From Candidatus Poribacteria bacterium (lineage in GTDB: Bacteria > Poribacteria > WGA-4E > WGA-3G), in NCBI GenBank assembly GCA_022825825.1, contig JAJDWA010000011.1, positions 1-64,000 on the forward strand: DNA of 64,000 bases. The letters are read 5' to 3'. This document shows positions 9,782-20,100 of this stretch, in pieces. Every line of letters starts with the position of its first letter. Within the stretch, counting starts at the first letter, position 1. The position numbers and the translations under genes were made by a program. The notes under the pieces are model-generated. The model did not search any database. It was given only the letters and a program-made list of their open reading frames with translations, and was not told the DNA's origin.

Positions 9782-9840
9782 GAGCGAAGCTCGCTCCTAT
9801 AGGAAGAGGTTTTAAGATCCTACAGGAAGAGGTTTTAAGA
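9782..9840. repeat. short palindrome followed by a 23-bp tandem duplication
   Basis: A GAGCGA/TCGCTC hairpin (9782-9796) is followed by two copies of a 23-bp unit (9795-9817 and 9818-9840) differing at one base. It lies upstream of the fumC promoter and belongs to the type of intergenic palindrome seen elsewhere in the window. Confidence 0.7.
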
Positions 9841-9887
9841 AAAGAAAGAAATTATTGCAAAATTGAATGACTCTGATAAAACCCTGC

Positions 9888-9916
9888 TTGACACCTCCCT
9901 ATTTTTGCGTTAAAAT
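9888..9916 (+). promoter_or_regulatory. sigma70-type promoter of fumC
   Basis: TTGACA at 9888-9893 and TAAAAT at 9911-9916 with an exact 17-nt spacer. Transcription would begin near 9923, giving a leader of about 85 nt before fumC. Confidence 0.8.
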
Positions 9917-10007
9917 TGAAATCTCTAAACAGAACGGACGAAATTTTTGCGCAATAAAAAATAACGCCCGTCAACATAAAACGCAATTATTTTAAAAAGA
10001 GGTTTTG

Positions 10008-11399
10008 ATGAAAACACGAATAGAAAAAGATAGTTTAGGCGATGTAGAGGTGCCTGAGGAGGCATATTGGGGTGCACAGACACAGCGCGCATATATCAAT
10101 TTTGACATCGGAGATGAACATTTTCCACCAACCTTTATTCGTGCACTTGCGATTATTAAACATGCAGCGGCTACCGTCAATGCTGAACTTGGAGGCATTA
10201 CCCCAGAAATCGCTGACCTTATCTGCCGTGCTGCAGATGAAGTTGCTGATGGCAACCTTGCAGACCAATTCCCGCTTCGGATTTGGCAGACAGGCAGCGG
10301 CACGCAGACACACATGAATATCAACGAAGTTATCGCAAACCGTGCGAATGAACTGGCAGGTGGAAGTCGTGGCATAAAATCTCCTGTGCATCCGAATGAC
10401 CATGTGAACCGTTCGCAGTCAACAAATGATGTTTTTCCGACTGCTATTCACATAGCCGTTGTAACGCAGTGTGTTGAACGTTTGTTGCCCGCTGCTGCAG
10501 CGTTACAAGATGCATTGGAAGATAAAGCACAAGAATTTTCAGATATTGTAAAAACAGGTCGCACGCATCTGATGGATGCGACACCTTTGACATTAGGACA
10601 AGTATTCAGTGGATATGCGCAGCAGGTAGCACATGCACAGGAGGCGATTAGAAATACGTTACCGCATCTGTCTGAACTTCCTATTGGTGGCACGGCAGTC
10701 GGCACAGGATTGAATACACACCCAGATTATGCGGACGCGGTAGCATCTCGTATTGCTGAACGGACTGGACATCCGTTTGTGAGCGCACCGAATAAGTTTG
10801 AAGCGTTGGGAAGTCGAGACGCACTCGTATCAGCAAGCGGTGCAATGAAACGGTTTGCCTGTGCATTATATAAAATTGCAAACGACATTCGTTGGTTAGG
10901 GAGCGGCCCCCGATGCGGTATCGGCGAATTGATTCTGCCAGAGAACGAACCGGGGAGCTCTATCATGCCCGGCAAAGTTAATCCAACACAGTGCGAAGCG
11001 ATGACAATGGTATGCGCGCAGGTGATAGGGAACGATACCACAATTTCACTCGCTGGTAGTGCAGGCAACTTTGAATTGAACGTTTTTATGCCTGTGATAG
11101 CCTACAATAGCCTACAATCGATTCGGTTGTTATCGGATGCGTGTGATGCGTTCCGTCAGCATTGTGTTGTTGGGATCGAAGCAAACGCACCGGTAATCGC
11201 TGGCTATCTCGAAGCATCTTTGATGTTGGTAACAGCATTGACACCACGGATAGGATACGATGCAGCGGCAAAACTTGCACAGAAGGCACATCGGGAAGGT
11301 TCTACACTCCGCGAAGTAGCGGTTGAAGAGGGCGTGTTAACAGCGGAAGAGTTCGATGCGCTTGTTGTGCCGGGTGAAATGGTTACCCCGAATCTATAA
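10008..11399 (+). CDS. fumC: class II fumarate hydratase
   Basis: A 463-residue cytoplasmic TCA-cycle enzyme that interconverts fumarate and L-malate without an iron-sulfur cluster. The sequence aligns from the first residues ([13 protein letters not shown]) through [45 protein letters not shown] and the superfamily signature [16 protein letters not shown] (about residue 316). The length is normal. The ATG at 10008 follows AGAGG by 5 nt; the in-frame TTG at 10005 is not needed. It is monocistronic, with its own promoter and convergent with rpoC. Confidence 0.97.
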   Translation: MKTRIEKDSLGDVEVPEEAYWGAQTQRAYINFDIGDEHFPPTFIRALAIIKHAAATVNAELGGITPEIADLICRAADEVADGNLADQFPLRIWQTGSGTQTHMNINEVIANRANELAGGSRGIKSPVHPNDHVNRSQSTNDVFPTAIHIAVVTQCVERLLPAAAALQDALEDKAQEFSDIVKTGRTHLMDATPLTLGQVFSGYAQQVAHAQEAIRNTLPHLSELPIGGTAVGTGLNTHPDYADAVASRIAERTGHPFVSAPNKFEALGSRDALVSASGAMKRFACALYKIANDIRWLGSGPRCGIGELILPENEPGSSIMPGKVNPTQCEAMTMVCAQVIGNDTTISLAGSAGNFELNVFMPVIAYNSLQSIRLLSDACDAFRQHCVVGIEANAPVIAGYLEASLMLVTALTPRIGYDAAAKLAQKAHREGSTLREVAVEEGVLTAEEFDALVVPGEMVTPNL

Positions 11400-11430
11400 T
11401 ATTCCAAGTAAATTAGCAGCTCAACTGAAA

Positions 11431-11457
11431 TAGGGCGGAACACAGAGCCCCGCCCTA
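11431..11457. terminator. palindrome between convergent fumC and rpoC
   Basis: An 8-bp perfect stem TAGGGCGG/CCGCCCTA with an 11-nt loop, midway between the two convergent stops. It could act as a bidirectional terminator. Its right edge (CCTACA) also matches the intergenic palindrome family. Confidence 0.6.
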
Positions 11458-11479
11458 CAAACAATTTGGCAATCAGAGG

Positions 11480-14400
11480 TTATTCTTCAACCGTCTCGAG
11501 AATCGCTTCAGGTTCAGAAACTGGTTCGGGCAGTTCTTCTGGTTCCGGATCATCGATTGCGTCACTTGATACTTCAAGTTCCTGCCACTCAGAGAAACCT
11601 GTCCCTGCTGGGATGAGTCGTCCGAGGATGACGTTTTCTTTCAGACCCGTAAGCAGGTCCGTTTGTCCTTCAACAGCGGCATCGGTGAGAACTTTGGGTG
11701 TCTGTTGGAAACTCGCTGCAGAGATGAAACTATCCGTGCTAAGCGATGCTTTGCTGATACTCTGCAAGACAGGTTCACCTGTTGCGGGGATGCCACCTTC
11801 CTGTTCAACACGCCTATTTTCTGCATGGAACTTGTGTCGACTGACTTCATCGTTCGCGTAGAAATTTGTATCTCCAATAGTTAGGATACGTATCTTTTGA
11901 AGCATTTGCCGCACAATCACTTCCACGTGTTTATCGTTGATGGTATTAGTACCATAGACTGTCTGGACCTCATCCACAAGATATGTCCACAGTGCTTCTT
12001 CACCTTCAAGAGAATGCCCGTCAAGAGTAGTCCTACCAATTGCGAGAATATCGTGTGGGTTGAGATATCCATCCGTTAGAGGTTCTCCAGCTTTGACCCA
12101 GTCGCCATCGTCAACACGCCGTTTCTCGTCGGGAATAGAGTATAGACGACGGCTTTTGGTAGCACCATCTACAATGCGGTATTGGGGCACCCCAGCTTTC
12201 TGCCCAGTGAGTTGCACTTGTCCATCAATTTCAGCAATTTCAGCAGCATCTTCGCGTTTTGGACGACGTGCCTCAAAAAGTTCTGTCACGCGCGGAATAC
12301 CGGCAACAATGTCAAGGTTTGTCGTCTTCTCGTGCAATTCCGCCAACGGATGTTGTGCTTTAACACTTTGTCCATCCTTAACAGAAACCAAATAACCAGC
12401 GGGAATAAGGTGTGAGACACTTCCACCACCTGTGATGTCAATATCGATTCGGAAGGTTTCGATTAAGCCATCCACCTCAACGCCTGCATATTGTTCAAGC
12501 GCTGTGGTATATTCCCAATCTTTTAATTCTTGACCGACAGTAAGTGTGCAGTTAGGGTGCGTAACCTTCGTAACTTGATAGGTATTCTTTGAAGTGGAAG
12601 CCGACTCTTTTTTATAGTCAGCATCACTGAGAATATCACCTATAGCGACTTCAGTATTCGTTTCGGATAAACCCGTTACTTTGTAAACGCGTTCAGTATC
12701 AAAACCTTTGTAAAGCCGTTGTGCACGTTTATACTCTGTCTCGTCAATCTGCTGTCCAGCAGTAAAGGAACAATCGGCATGATGAACAGCAAGGACGTGA
12801 TAAACCAGTTTTATATCAGGTAGGGGTGTATCTGTGTCTCTATGCTGTTTAGCGAGTGCCTTGTAGTCGGCTTCTGTCAAAGTTTCCTCAGATTCGGCCC
12901 CCTCAGGCACATATACGTAAAGTTTCTCAAAATCAAATCCCTTATAGTTTCTCCGTAAGCGATTGGACTCAGATTGCGTGATAAGTTCGTCAACGGCAAT
13001 GGGAAAGTCAGGATGATGTGAGGCGATAACCCGGTAGAGCCGTTCAACCTCAAAACCACCTTCATTCTTAGTGACATCAACCTCAAAACCAGGATATGCC
13101 TTCAACACTGCTTTTTTCTCATTTTCAGAAAGCAGTGTCTCAAGTTCCATGTTACATTTGGGATGATGCACGGCGGTAATCCGGTACTTGAGTCGTTCTT
13201 CGGTAAATCCGCTGAATTTATTCTGAAGTGCCTCTAATTTTTCGGCTTCAATGAGTTCGTCTGGTTTTAGCGGGCATTCCGGGTGCATTACTTGTGTAAC
13301 ACGATAAAACTGCGTTGACGGGCGTTGTACATCAAATGTTCTAAATGTCTCCTGCGCGCGACGAAATTCTGCAGCAGTCAACTCTTGATCCACAGCTAAA
13401 TCAATATCATCACTTACTTCTGTTACGGTATACACCGGTTCGTCAAGTTCTAAGTGATATTGACTTTCTTCCTCTGGAGAGAGTAGTTTTCCCTCCTTAA
13501 ACGGACAGCTGGAATGTGTTACCTTCTGAATTTGATACATCATTTCCGCTTTAACACCGTTCTGCTTCTGTAAATACTCGCTTTCGGTAAGAATTGCACC
13601 TTTTTTCGTTTGATACACCCATTCACCGTCAAACGGACGAATTTCAGCACGCCATGTGTCCGCTTCGCTTTCTGTCAGCAATGTGCCTTCTTTCAGCGAA
13701 GTATCTGGATATTTTACACTTTTCACACGATAATGCGGTTCAGAGCAGCGGAACGGGGAAAGCTTGTGAAAATAGATGTTGTATTCCTGCTCTGTCAGAT
13801 ACTGTCCTTCTTGTAATGGAGCATCTGTTCCAGTGTTTGCCTCAACGACATCGGGGCGTGTCACTCTGGCAACCTCATAGGCGATAGGTTCTACCTCAAA
13901 ACCAGGAAAACGTTCAAGGTTTTCTTGATACTGTTTCTCGGTGAGAAATTCGCCCGGTTGCAGCTTGCATTCTGGATGTTGGACAGTTTTAACCTTATAT
14001 TTAGGTTGGTCAAGGTGTTCAGCAACTTGTTGCACGATCCAGAGTCCCCCTTCTTCGCGAACGGTGCGCCCGGGAATGAAATCACGAAATCGCACTTTCC
14101 CTGTAGCCTTCGCCAGAATCTTACGTGCAAGGCGTTCACTCATATCTTCAACCACACCACCTGTATGGAAGGTACGCATTGTCAACTGGGTTCCGGGTTC
14201 GCCAATAGATTGTGCTGCGATGATGCCGATAGCTTCTCCAACATTGGCGATTTGCCCTGATGTCAAATCAGCGCCGTAGCAGGCAGCACAAGCACCTTTC
14301 TCCGCCTCGCAAGTGAGTATAGAGCGAACCCGAACGCTCGGAACTTCCGCTTCCTCAATTACTTGTGCCATCTGCGGTGTAATTAATGTATCACTTTCAA

Positions 14401-17077
14401 CCAGTGTTTCCTCTGTTGTAGGATGTATTACAGATTCCACGGCAACACGCCCACTAATTTTGAACCCTATGGCACCAGCGTTTGTGGAAAATTTGAGGAT
14501 GCCATGCGTTGTGCCGCAATCCTCTTCGGTAATCATCACATCTTGTGCAACATCAACCAGTTTCCGCGTGAGATATCCAGAAGCCGCTGTTTTCATAGCG
14601 GTATCCACCAACCCCTTACGTGACCCATAGGTTGAAGTAAAGTAGTCAAGCACATCCAAACCTTCCCGATAAGAAGATTGAATCGGCGCAGACAGAATTT
14701 CACCGCTCTGTTTAGACTTCAATCCAACGATAGCACTAATTTGTATAAAAGGATTTTTGCGCGCGCGGGCACCACTATCTGCCATCAGATGCACCGGACT
14801 AAACCCTTTTACATCTTTATCTTGTTCAACCAGATATGTTTCTGTCGTCGGAAGCTCGGTAAACATTGTCTCTTCAATTTTTTCGATAGCGTCAAACCAT
14901 ATCCGAATCTTCTGGTTCTCAAATTCCTCAGCTTCAAGGTTTTCTTGCTCGCTTAAACGTTCAATTTGTTTACTTGCCTCCGCAAGAATTTTTGTTTTAT
15001 CAAGCGGTATCAAGTAATCTTGTATACCAGGCGATATTCCGCTGCGAGTCGCGTACTCAAAGCTAAGCTTCTGTAACCTATCTAACAGTGATACAGTTTC
15101 AGCAGTGCCAAGTTCGTTGAAACAACGTTTGATAAGTTGTGACAAACGTCTGCTTTGTGCTTCTTCGTTGAAAAATGGCAATTCAAGCCCTGTAGTCTCG
15201 TCTTCCCAAGTAAGTGAAGCAGTTCCGTTTGTATGCGGAAGTACTTCATTAAAGATTACTCTTCCGACGGTCGTAAGAATTGGTTCACGTTGTCCTTTGA
15301 AAAACAGTAGAACCGAATCATGTAGTTTGAGCGTTCCACAACCGTGTGCATGCGTCACCTCATCCATGGATGTAAAGCGGCGCTTCGCCCAAACTTCATT
15401 CTCTAACGCATCAAAGATTTTTTCTGTATAGGCAGCGTGGAGTTGTTCTGCTCGTTCTTGGTGTTCTGGGAGTGCTTTTGTTAGAAAACTTGCGCCCAGA
15501 ATCATATCAAGTTCTGGAACCGTAATCGGTTCACCGTGCGAGGGTTTGAGAATATTGCCGCTACTGAGCAGTAACATCTTCGCTTCAGCGCGGGCTTCAA
15601 TAGACAGAGGCACATGAACTGCCATCTGGTCCCCATCAAAATCAGCATTGAACGCCTTACAAACAAGCGGTGGAATTCGAATTGACTTTCCTTCAACAAG
15701 TACTGGCATGAACGCCTGAATTCCGAGCCTGTGGAGCGTAGGGGGACGATTTAATAACACGGGATGGTCAGCGATAACCTCTTCTAATGCTTCCCAAACA
15801 GGTGAGTCCGGTGTAACGTGCTCGGTCAGATATTTTCCACGTTTGATAGTCTGTACCTCTCCAGAGGCCAGAAGTTTCTCAATAATAAACGGCTTAAAAA
15901 GTTCAACAGCCATTAATTTGGGCACCCCGCACTGATGGAGTTCCAGTTCAGGACCGACAACAATGACACTTCTACCAGAATAGTCGACTCGTTTTCCAAG
16001 TAAGTTCTGTCGGAAACGTCCGACTTTACCTTTGAGAATATCAGATAAAGACTTGAGGGCGCGTTTACCCGGTCCAGTTACGCGGCGTCCATGTCTCCCG
16101 TTATCCAAAAACGCGTCAACGGATTCCTGGAGCATCCGCTTTTCATTTCGGAGGATAACTTCGGGAGAACGAAGATCAATAAGTTTTTGCAAGCGGTTGT
16201 TTCGGTTAATCACACGGCGATACAGATCGTTGAGATCACTCGTTGCAAATCTACCACCTTCCAAAGAAACTAAGGGTCGGAGATCCGGGCTAATGACAGG
16301 AAGCACATCAAGAATCATCCAATCAGGATGCATTTTTGCTTTGTCAAACCCTGCCACCATCTTGAGTTGCTTTGAGAGTTTAACTTTTTTCTGGTGGCTG
16401 GAGGTTGCCTCAAGTTCCTCCGTGAATTTTTTCACATCTTCAGGAAGATCTATTTTGCGGAGGAGCTCCTGAATTGCTTCAGCCCCTGTGCCTGCTCGAA
16501 ATGAATCCGGGTGTTCACGTAGCTTAGCCTCCATCTCCGATTCCGTCAGGATATCTTTTTCTACTAAACCACAGCTGTCATCAATGACTTCTGTAACAAT
16601 AAATGCCTCAAAGTAGAGAATCCGCTCAACCTGTCGGGAGGCAAGTTCAAGAAATGTGCCAAGCCGCGAAGGAATTCCTTTAAAAAACCATATATGAGAA
16701 ACTGGCGTGGCGAGTTTGATGTAACCGAGCCGTTCCCTTCGGACTTGTGATTTTGTCACCTCAACACCACACTGGTCACAAATAAGGCCTTTATGTTTAA
16801 TGCGTTTGTACTTGCCACAACTGCACTCAAAATCCTTCTGTGGTCCAAACGTTGCTTCACAAAATAGACCTTGATGTTCAGGCCGAAAACTACGGTAGTT
16901 AATCGTTTCTGCCTTTTTGATTTCGCCGCAATCGCAGGTATCTTTCTCGGGGCACGTCCAGGCATCACTTGCCGGATTCCGCCGCTTACAGGATGTCCGT
17001 TTGGCCCAATCTTTTATCTGTTCTGGCGAGGCGATACTAATAGAGATACGATTAAATTGATTTTCTTTGTCTGCCAT
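11480..17077 (-). CDS. rpoC: RNA polymerase beta' subunit with a large repeat insertion
   Basis: Catalytic beta' subunit, 1865 residues, far longer than the roughly 1200-1400 usual for bacteria. The N-terminal zinc region (CSCG...CDQCG) is preceded by an extra Cys-rich stretch. NADFDGDQM (about residue 476) is the catalytic Mg site. A second zinc site lies around TCEAEKGACAACYG. QSIGEPGTQLTMRTFHTGG (about 950-972) is the bridge-helix/trigger-loop region. From about 1025 to 1530 an array of degenerate ~40-residue repeats intervenes before the conserved end resumes at GIPRVTELFEARRPK and NDKHVEVIVRQM. The position corresponds to where E. coli carries SI3. The gene follows rpoB after an intercistronic hairpin. 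The ATG has GGAG about 8 nt upstream. The reading frame is uninterrupted, so the insertion is translated. Confidence 0.97.
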   Translation of the reverse strand: MADKENQFNRISISIASPEQIKDWAKRTSCKRRNPASDAWTCPEKDTCDCGEIKKAETINYRSFRPEHQGLFCEATFGPQKDFECSCGKYKRIKHKGLICDQCGVEVTKSQVRRERLGYIKLATPVSHIWFFKGIPSRLGTFLELASRQVERILYFEAFIVTEVIDDSCGLVEKDILTESEMEAKLREHPDSFRAGTGAEAIQELLRKIDLPEDVKKFTEELEATSSHQKKVKLSKQLKMVAGFDKAKMHPDWMILDVLPVISPDLRPLVSLEGGRFATSDLNDLYRRVINRNNRLQKLIDLRSPEVILRNEKRMLQESVDAFLDNGRHGRRVTGPGKRALKSLSDILKGKVGRFRQNLLGKRVDYSGRSVIVVGPELELHQCGVPKLMAVELFKPFIIEKLLASGEVQTIKRGKYLTEHVTPDSPVWEALEEVIADHPVLLNRPPTLHRLGIQAFMPVLVEGKSIRIPPLVCKAFNADFDGDQMAVHVPLSIEARAEAKMLLLSSGNILKPSHGEPITVPELDMILGASFLTKALPEHQERAEQLHAAYTEKIFDALENEVWAKRRFTSMDEVTHAHGCGTLKLHDSVLLFFKGQREPILTTVGRVIFNEVLPHTNGTASLTWEDETTGLELPFFNEEAQSRRLSQLIKRCFNELGTAETVSLLDRLQKLSFEYATRSGISPGIQDYLIPLDKTKILAEASKQIERLSEQENLEAEEFENQKIRIWFDAIEKIEETMFTELPTTETYLVEQDKDVKGFSPVHLMADSGARARKNPFIQISAIVGLKSKQSGEILSAPIQSSYREGLDVLDYFTSTYGSRKGLVDTAMKTAASGYLTRKLVDVAQDVMITEEDCGTTHGILKFSTNAGAIGFKISGRVAVESVIHPTTEETLVESDTLITPQMAQVIEEAEVPSVRVRSILTCEAEKGACAACYGADLTSGQIANVGEAIGIIAAQSIGEPGTQLTMRTFHTGGVVEDMSERLARKILAKATGKVRFRDFIPGRTVREEGGLWIVQQVAEHLDQPKYKVKTVQHPECKLQPGEFLTEKQYQENLERFPGFEVEPIAYEVARVTRPDVVEANTGTDAPLQEGQYLTEQEYNIYFHKLSPFRCSEPHYRVKSVKYPDTSLKEGTLLTESEADTWRAEIRPFDGEWVYQTKKGAILTESEYLQKQNGVKAEMMYQIQKVTHSSCPFKEGKLLSPEEESQYHLELDEPVYTVTEVSDDIDLAVDQELTAAEFRRAQETFRTFDVQRPSTQFYRVTQVMHPECPLKPDELIEAEKLEALQNKFSGFTEERLKYRITAVHHPKCNMELETLLSENEKKAVLKAYPGFEVDVTKNEGGFEVERLYRVIASHHPDFPIAVDELITQSESNRLRRNYKGFDFEKLYVYVPEGAESEETLTEADYKALAKQHRDTDTPLPDIKLVYHVLAVHHADCSFTAGQQIDETEYKRAQRLYKGFDTERVYKVTGLSETNTEVAIGDILSDADYKKESASTSKNTYQVTKVTHPNCTLTVGQELKDWEYTTALEQYAGVEVDGLIETFRIDIDITGGGSVSHLIPAGYLVSVKDGQSVKAQHPLAELHEKTTNLDIVAGIPRVTELFEARRPKREDAAEIAEIDGQVQLTGQKAGVPQYRIVDGATKSRRLYSIPDEKRRVDDGDWVKAGEPLTDGYLNPHDILAIGRTTLDGHSLEGEEALWTYLVDEVQTVYGTNTINDKHVEVIVRQMLQKIRILTIGDTNFYANDEVSRHKFHAENRRVEQEGGIPATGEPVLQSISKASLSTDSFISAASFQQTPKVLTDAAVEGQTDLLTGLKENVILGRLIPAGTGFSEWQELEVSSDAIDDPEPEELPEPVSEPEAILETVEE
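12480..14010 (-). repeat. coding repeat array inside rpoC (about 12-13 degenerate ~40-residue units)
   Basis: Each unit starts with a beta-strand-like Y-(K/R/Q)-V-x-x-V followed in the best copies by HPxC, then a G/E turn, LLTE or similar, and an acidic helix ending in a GF or PF motif. Clear copies include YKVKTVQHPEC, YRVTQVMHPEC, YRITAVHHPKC, YRVIASHHPD and YQVTKVTHPNC. Intermediate copies are more degenerate or shortened. The periodicity of about 115-150 bp in the DNA reflects old duplications rather than recent ones. Confidence 0.85.
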
Positions 17078-17106
17078 TCTTTGCTCCTTTATATGGTATC
17101 GGTTTT

Positions 17107-17144
17107 CAGTTAAGAGGTTTTTGTCTATAGAAACCTCTTAACTG
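17107..17144 (-). promoter_or_regulatory. intercistronic hairpin between rpoB and rpoC
   Basis: A perfect 14-bp inverted repeat (17107-17120 and 17131-17144, 10-nt loop) fills the 85-bp gap between the rpoB stop and the rpoC start. It has no T run on the minus strand. It could be an RNase III-type processing site, a partial attenuator, or a copy of a mobile palindrome. Confidence 0.6.
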
Positions 17145-17162
17145 ATGACCAATAACTGATAA

Positions 17163-20100
17163 CTATTCGCTGTCATCGGTGTCCCATGTGAGTTTCAGAG
17201 TTGGTTCCTCATCTACGGGTTCCATTGTATCCAACGTATGTAAGAGCGGGAATCCTGCTTCATGGAGTCCCACTTCTTCCGATTCAACATCTGCGGGATC
17301 GCCTTCAGATAACTCAACATTTAAGCCGAGACTCTGTAGTTCTCTCACCAACACGTTGAAAGATTCAGGGGTGCCAGGTTTTAAAGGACTTTGTCCTTTC
17401 ACGATAGATTCATAGATTTTGGTTCTGCCTTTTACATCGTCTGACTTGATAGTCAACATCTCTTGCAGTGTATGTGCAGCACCATAAGCCTCCAGTGCCC
17501 ATACTTCCATCTCACCGAGGCGTTGACCACCGTGTTGTGCTTTACCGCCTAAAGGTTGTTGCGTTACCAAGGAGTAAGGGCCTGTTGAACGCGCGTGCAT
17601 TTTATCCGCAACGAGGTGATTCAATTTGAGAAAATAGACATAACCAACTGTAACTTCCTGTCCGAACGGTTCACCGGTTCGTCCATCGTAGAGGAGGCTT
17701 TTGCCTGTCTGTTTGACATTTTCGGGTAATTTTGTGTCCGCCAATACCTCAAACACCTCTTCCTCTGTAGCCCCATCAAATACAGGTGAAGCAACATATC
17801 TACCAAGTTCTTTGCATGCCAATCCCAAGTGTATCTCAAGGATTTGGCCGACATTCATCCGAGAAGGCACACCGAGAGGATTCAAAACTATATCAACAGG
17901 GGTGCCATCCGGTAGATATGGCATATCTTCTTCAGGTAGAATCTTCGCAACAACGCCTTTATTTCCGTAGCGTCCAGCCATTTTATCCCCGATAGAGATA
18001 GGGCGACGACTTGCAACATAGACTTTGACAAGTTTCAAAACACCAGGTTTTAACTCTTCGCCTGCATCAAGTTTCTCCAGCGCTTCCTCTTTTTCCTGCG
18101 TATAGGCATTAATCCGTCCAGCGGCAAGTTCTTGAAGGTTTTTGATGTACGCTGTCACATCTGTATCTGTAATCTGAAGCGCTTCAAGTTCACTTTGCGA
18201 CAGTGCCTCCAGATATTCACGTGTCAACACATCTCCTGCTTTCAGGGGTTGTGGTGCTTCAGTGTCCTCGCCCTCTTCGGTCCTCTTATCATCCTCGAAA
18301 ATTGCTGGATAAGCGAGTTCTTTGTTAACCAAGGTATCACGCAATTCTTCGGTCAAGCGTTCAGCGATCTGTCCACACTGTTCCTCCCACGTTTGCTCAA
18401 TTTGCTTACGGAATGCCTCTTGGCGCCATGCGGTTTGCTCACTATTAGGGCTTGCTTGGCGGGAGAACACCTTTACATCAATGACAACGCCTTCTACGCC
18501 GGGACGGGTATAAGCGGATGCATCCTTCACCTCTTTGACTTTTTCCCCGAAAATGGCACGTAAGAGTTTTTCTTCAGGACCATATTCACTTTCGCCTTTT
18601 GGTGAAATCTTTCCTACAAGAATACTGCCAGTACCCACGACACTACCTATCCGAATAATACCTTCGTCATCAAGTTGTGCAAGGCTTCGGGCAGACATGT
18701 TTGGAATATCTCTGGTAATCTCCTCATCTCCCATCTTTGTTTGTCTCGCGGCGACCTCGAATTCTTCAATATGGATAGAGGTAAACGTGTCATTTTTTAT
18801 GAGTGATTCGCTGATAAGGATTGAGTCCTCAAAGTTGTGTCCACCCCACGGCATATAGGCACATAGCACATTCCTTCCAAGTGCAAGTTCACCGCCTTCA
18901 GTTGCTGTGCCATCGGCAATCACTTCACCGGCTTTAACAACATCACCTATATTTACGCGTGGGCGCTGGTGGATACAGGTGCCGCTGTTACTCCGCTTGA
19001 AGTTTTTCAGTTTATAGACATCGTACCCCATTTCACTGAAAGCATGCTCACCTTCTTCAACATGAAGCGCTTGCCCAGTACGGATCAATATCTCTTCTGC
19101 ATCAACACTGGAGACGACGCCACCCCGTTGTGCGATAACCATAGCATTAGCATCTCGTGCAGCACGATGCTCCATACCCGTTCCAACCCACGGGGCCTCT
19201 GGACGGATTAACGGTACTGCTTGTCGTTGGTGGTTAGCACCCATAAGTGCCCGGTTAGCATCTTCATGTTCTAAAAAAGGCACAAGTGCAGCGGAAACAC
19301 CCACAATTTGTTGCGGAGCGATACCGATGTAGTCGATATCTTTGAGATCACGCGCAACCACTTCCTCACCTTTTCGGCTGCGAAGTATTTTTGATTTGCG
19401 ACGAGAAGATATGGCATCTGCGGGAGCAATGTTGTACTTGTCCTCTGCATCTGCCGTTAAATATTCAACATCTTCGGTGATTTCGCCTCCTTTACGGACT
19501 GCTCGGTAAGGTGTTTCTAAAAATCCATAAGGGTTGACACGCGCAAAAGTCGCTAAGGAGACAATAAGACCGATAGAGGGTCCCTCAGGTGTTTCTAAAG
19601 GACAAACGCGTCCATAATGCGTGCGATGGACATCTCGCACCGCTGCGGTAGCACGATCGCGATGCAAACCGCCAGGACCGATCGCTGAAATACGCCGTTT
19701 ATGGGTAAGTTCATCCAACGGATTTATCTGTTGCATGAATTGGGACAGTTGATTAGAACCGAAAAACTCTCGGAGTCCCATCATAAGCGGCTTTGGATTA
19801 ACCAAATTCTTAGGGTTCTTTTGCTGCGCGTCAGCTATAGTGCTTAGTTTTTCGCGGGCTGCACGGCGGATTTGCAGAAGTGCGATACGGAATTGATTCT
19901 CAAGAAGTTCTCCAATAACGCGTACTCGACGATTACCAAGATGGTCCAAATCGTCTATCTCTCTGTGCCCATTGCGGATGTGCATGAGGTGTTGCAAGGT
20001 AGCTGCAATATCTTCCTTGCGAAGCACCCGAATATCTTCTGATGGCATCTCACCAGATTCATCAAGATAGATAAGTAAATCACTGAATTTAGAATTGATT

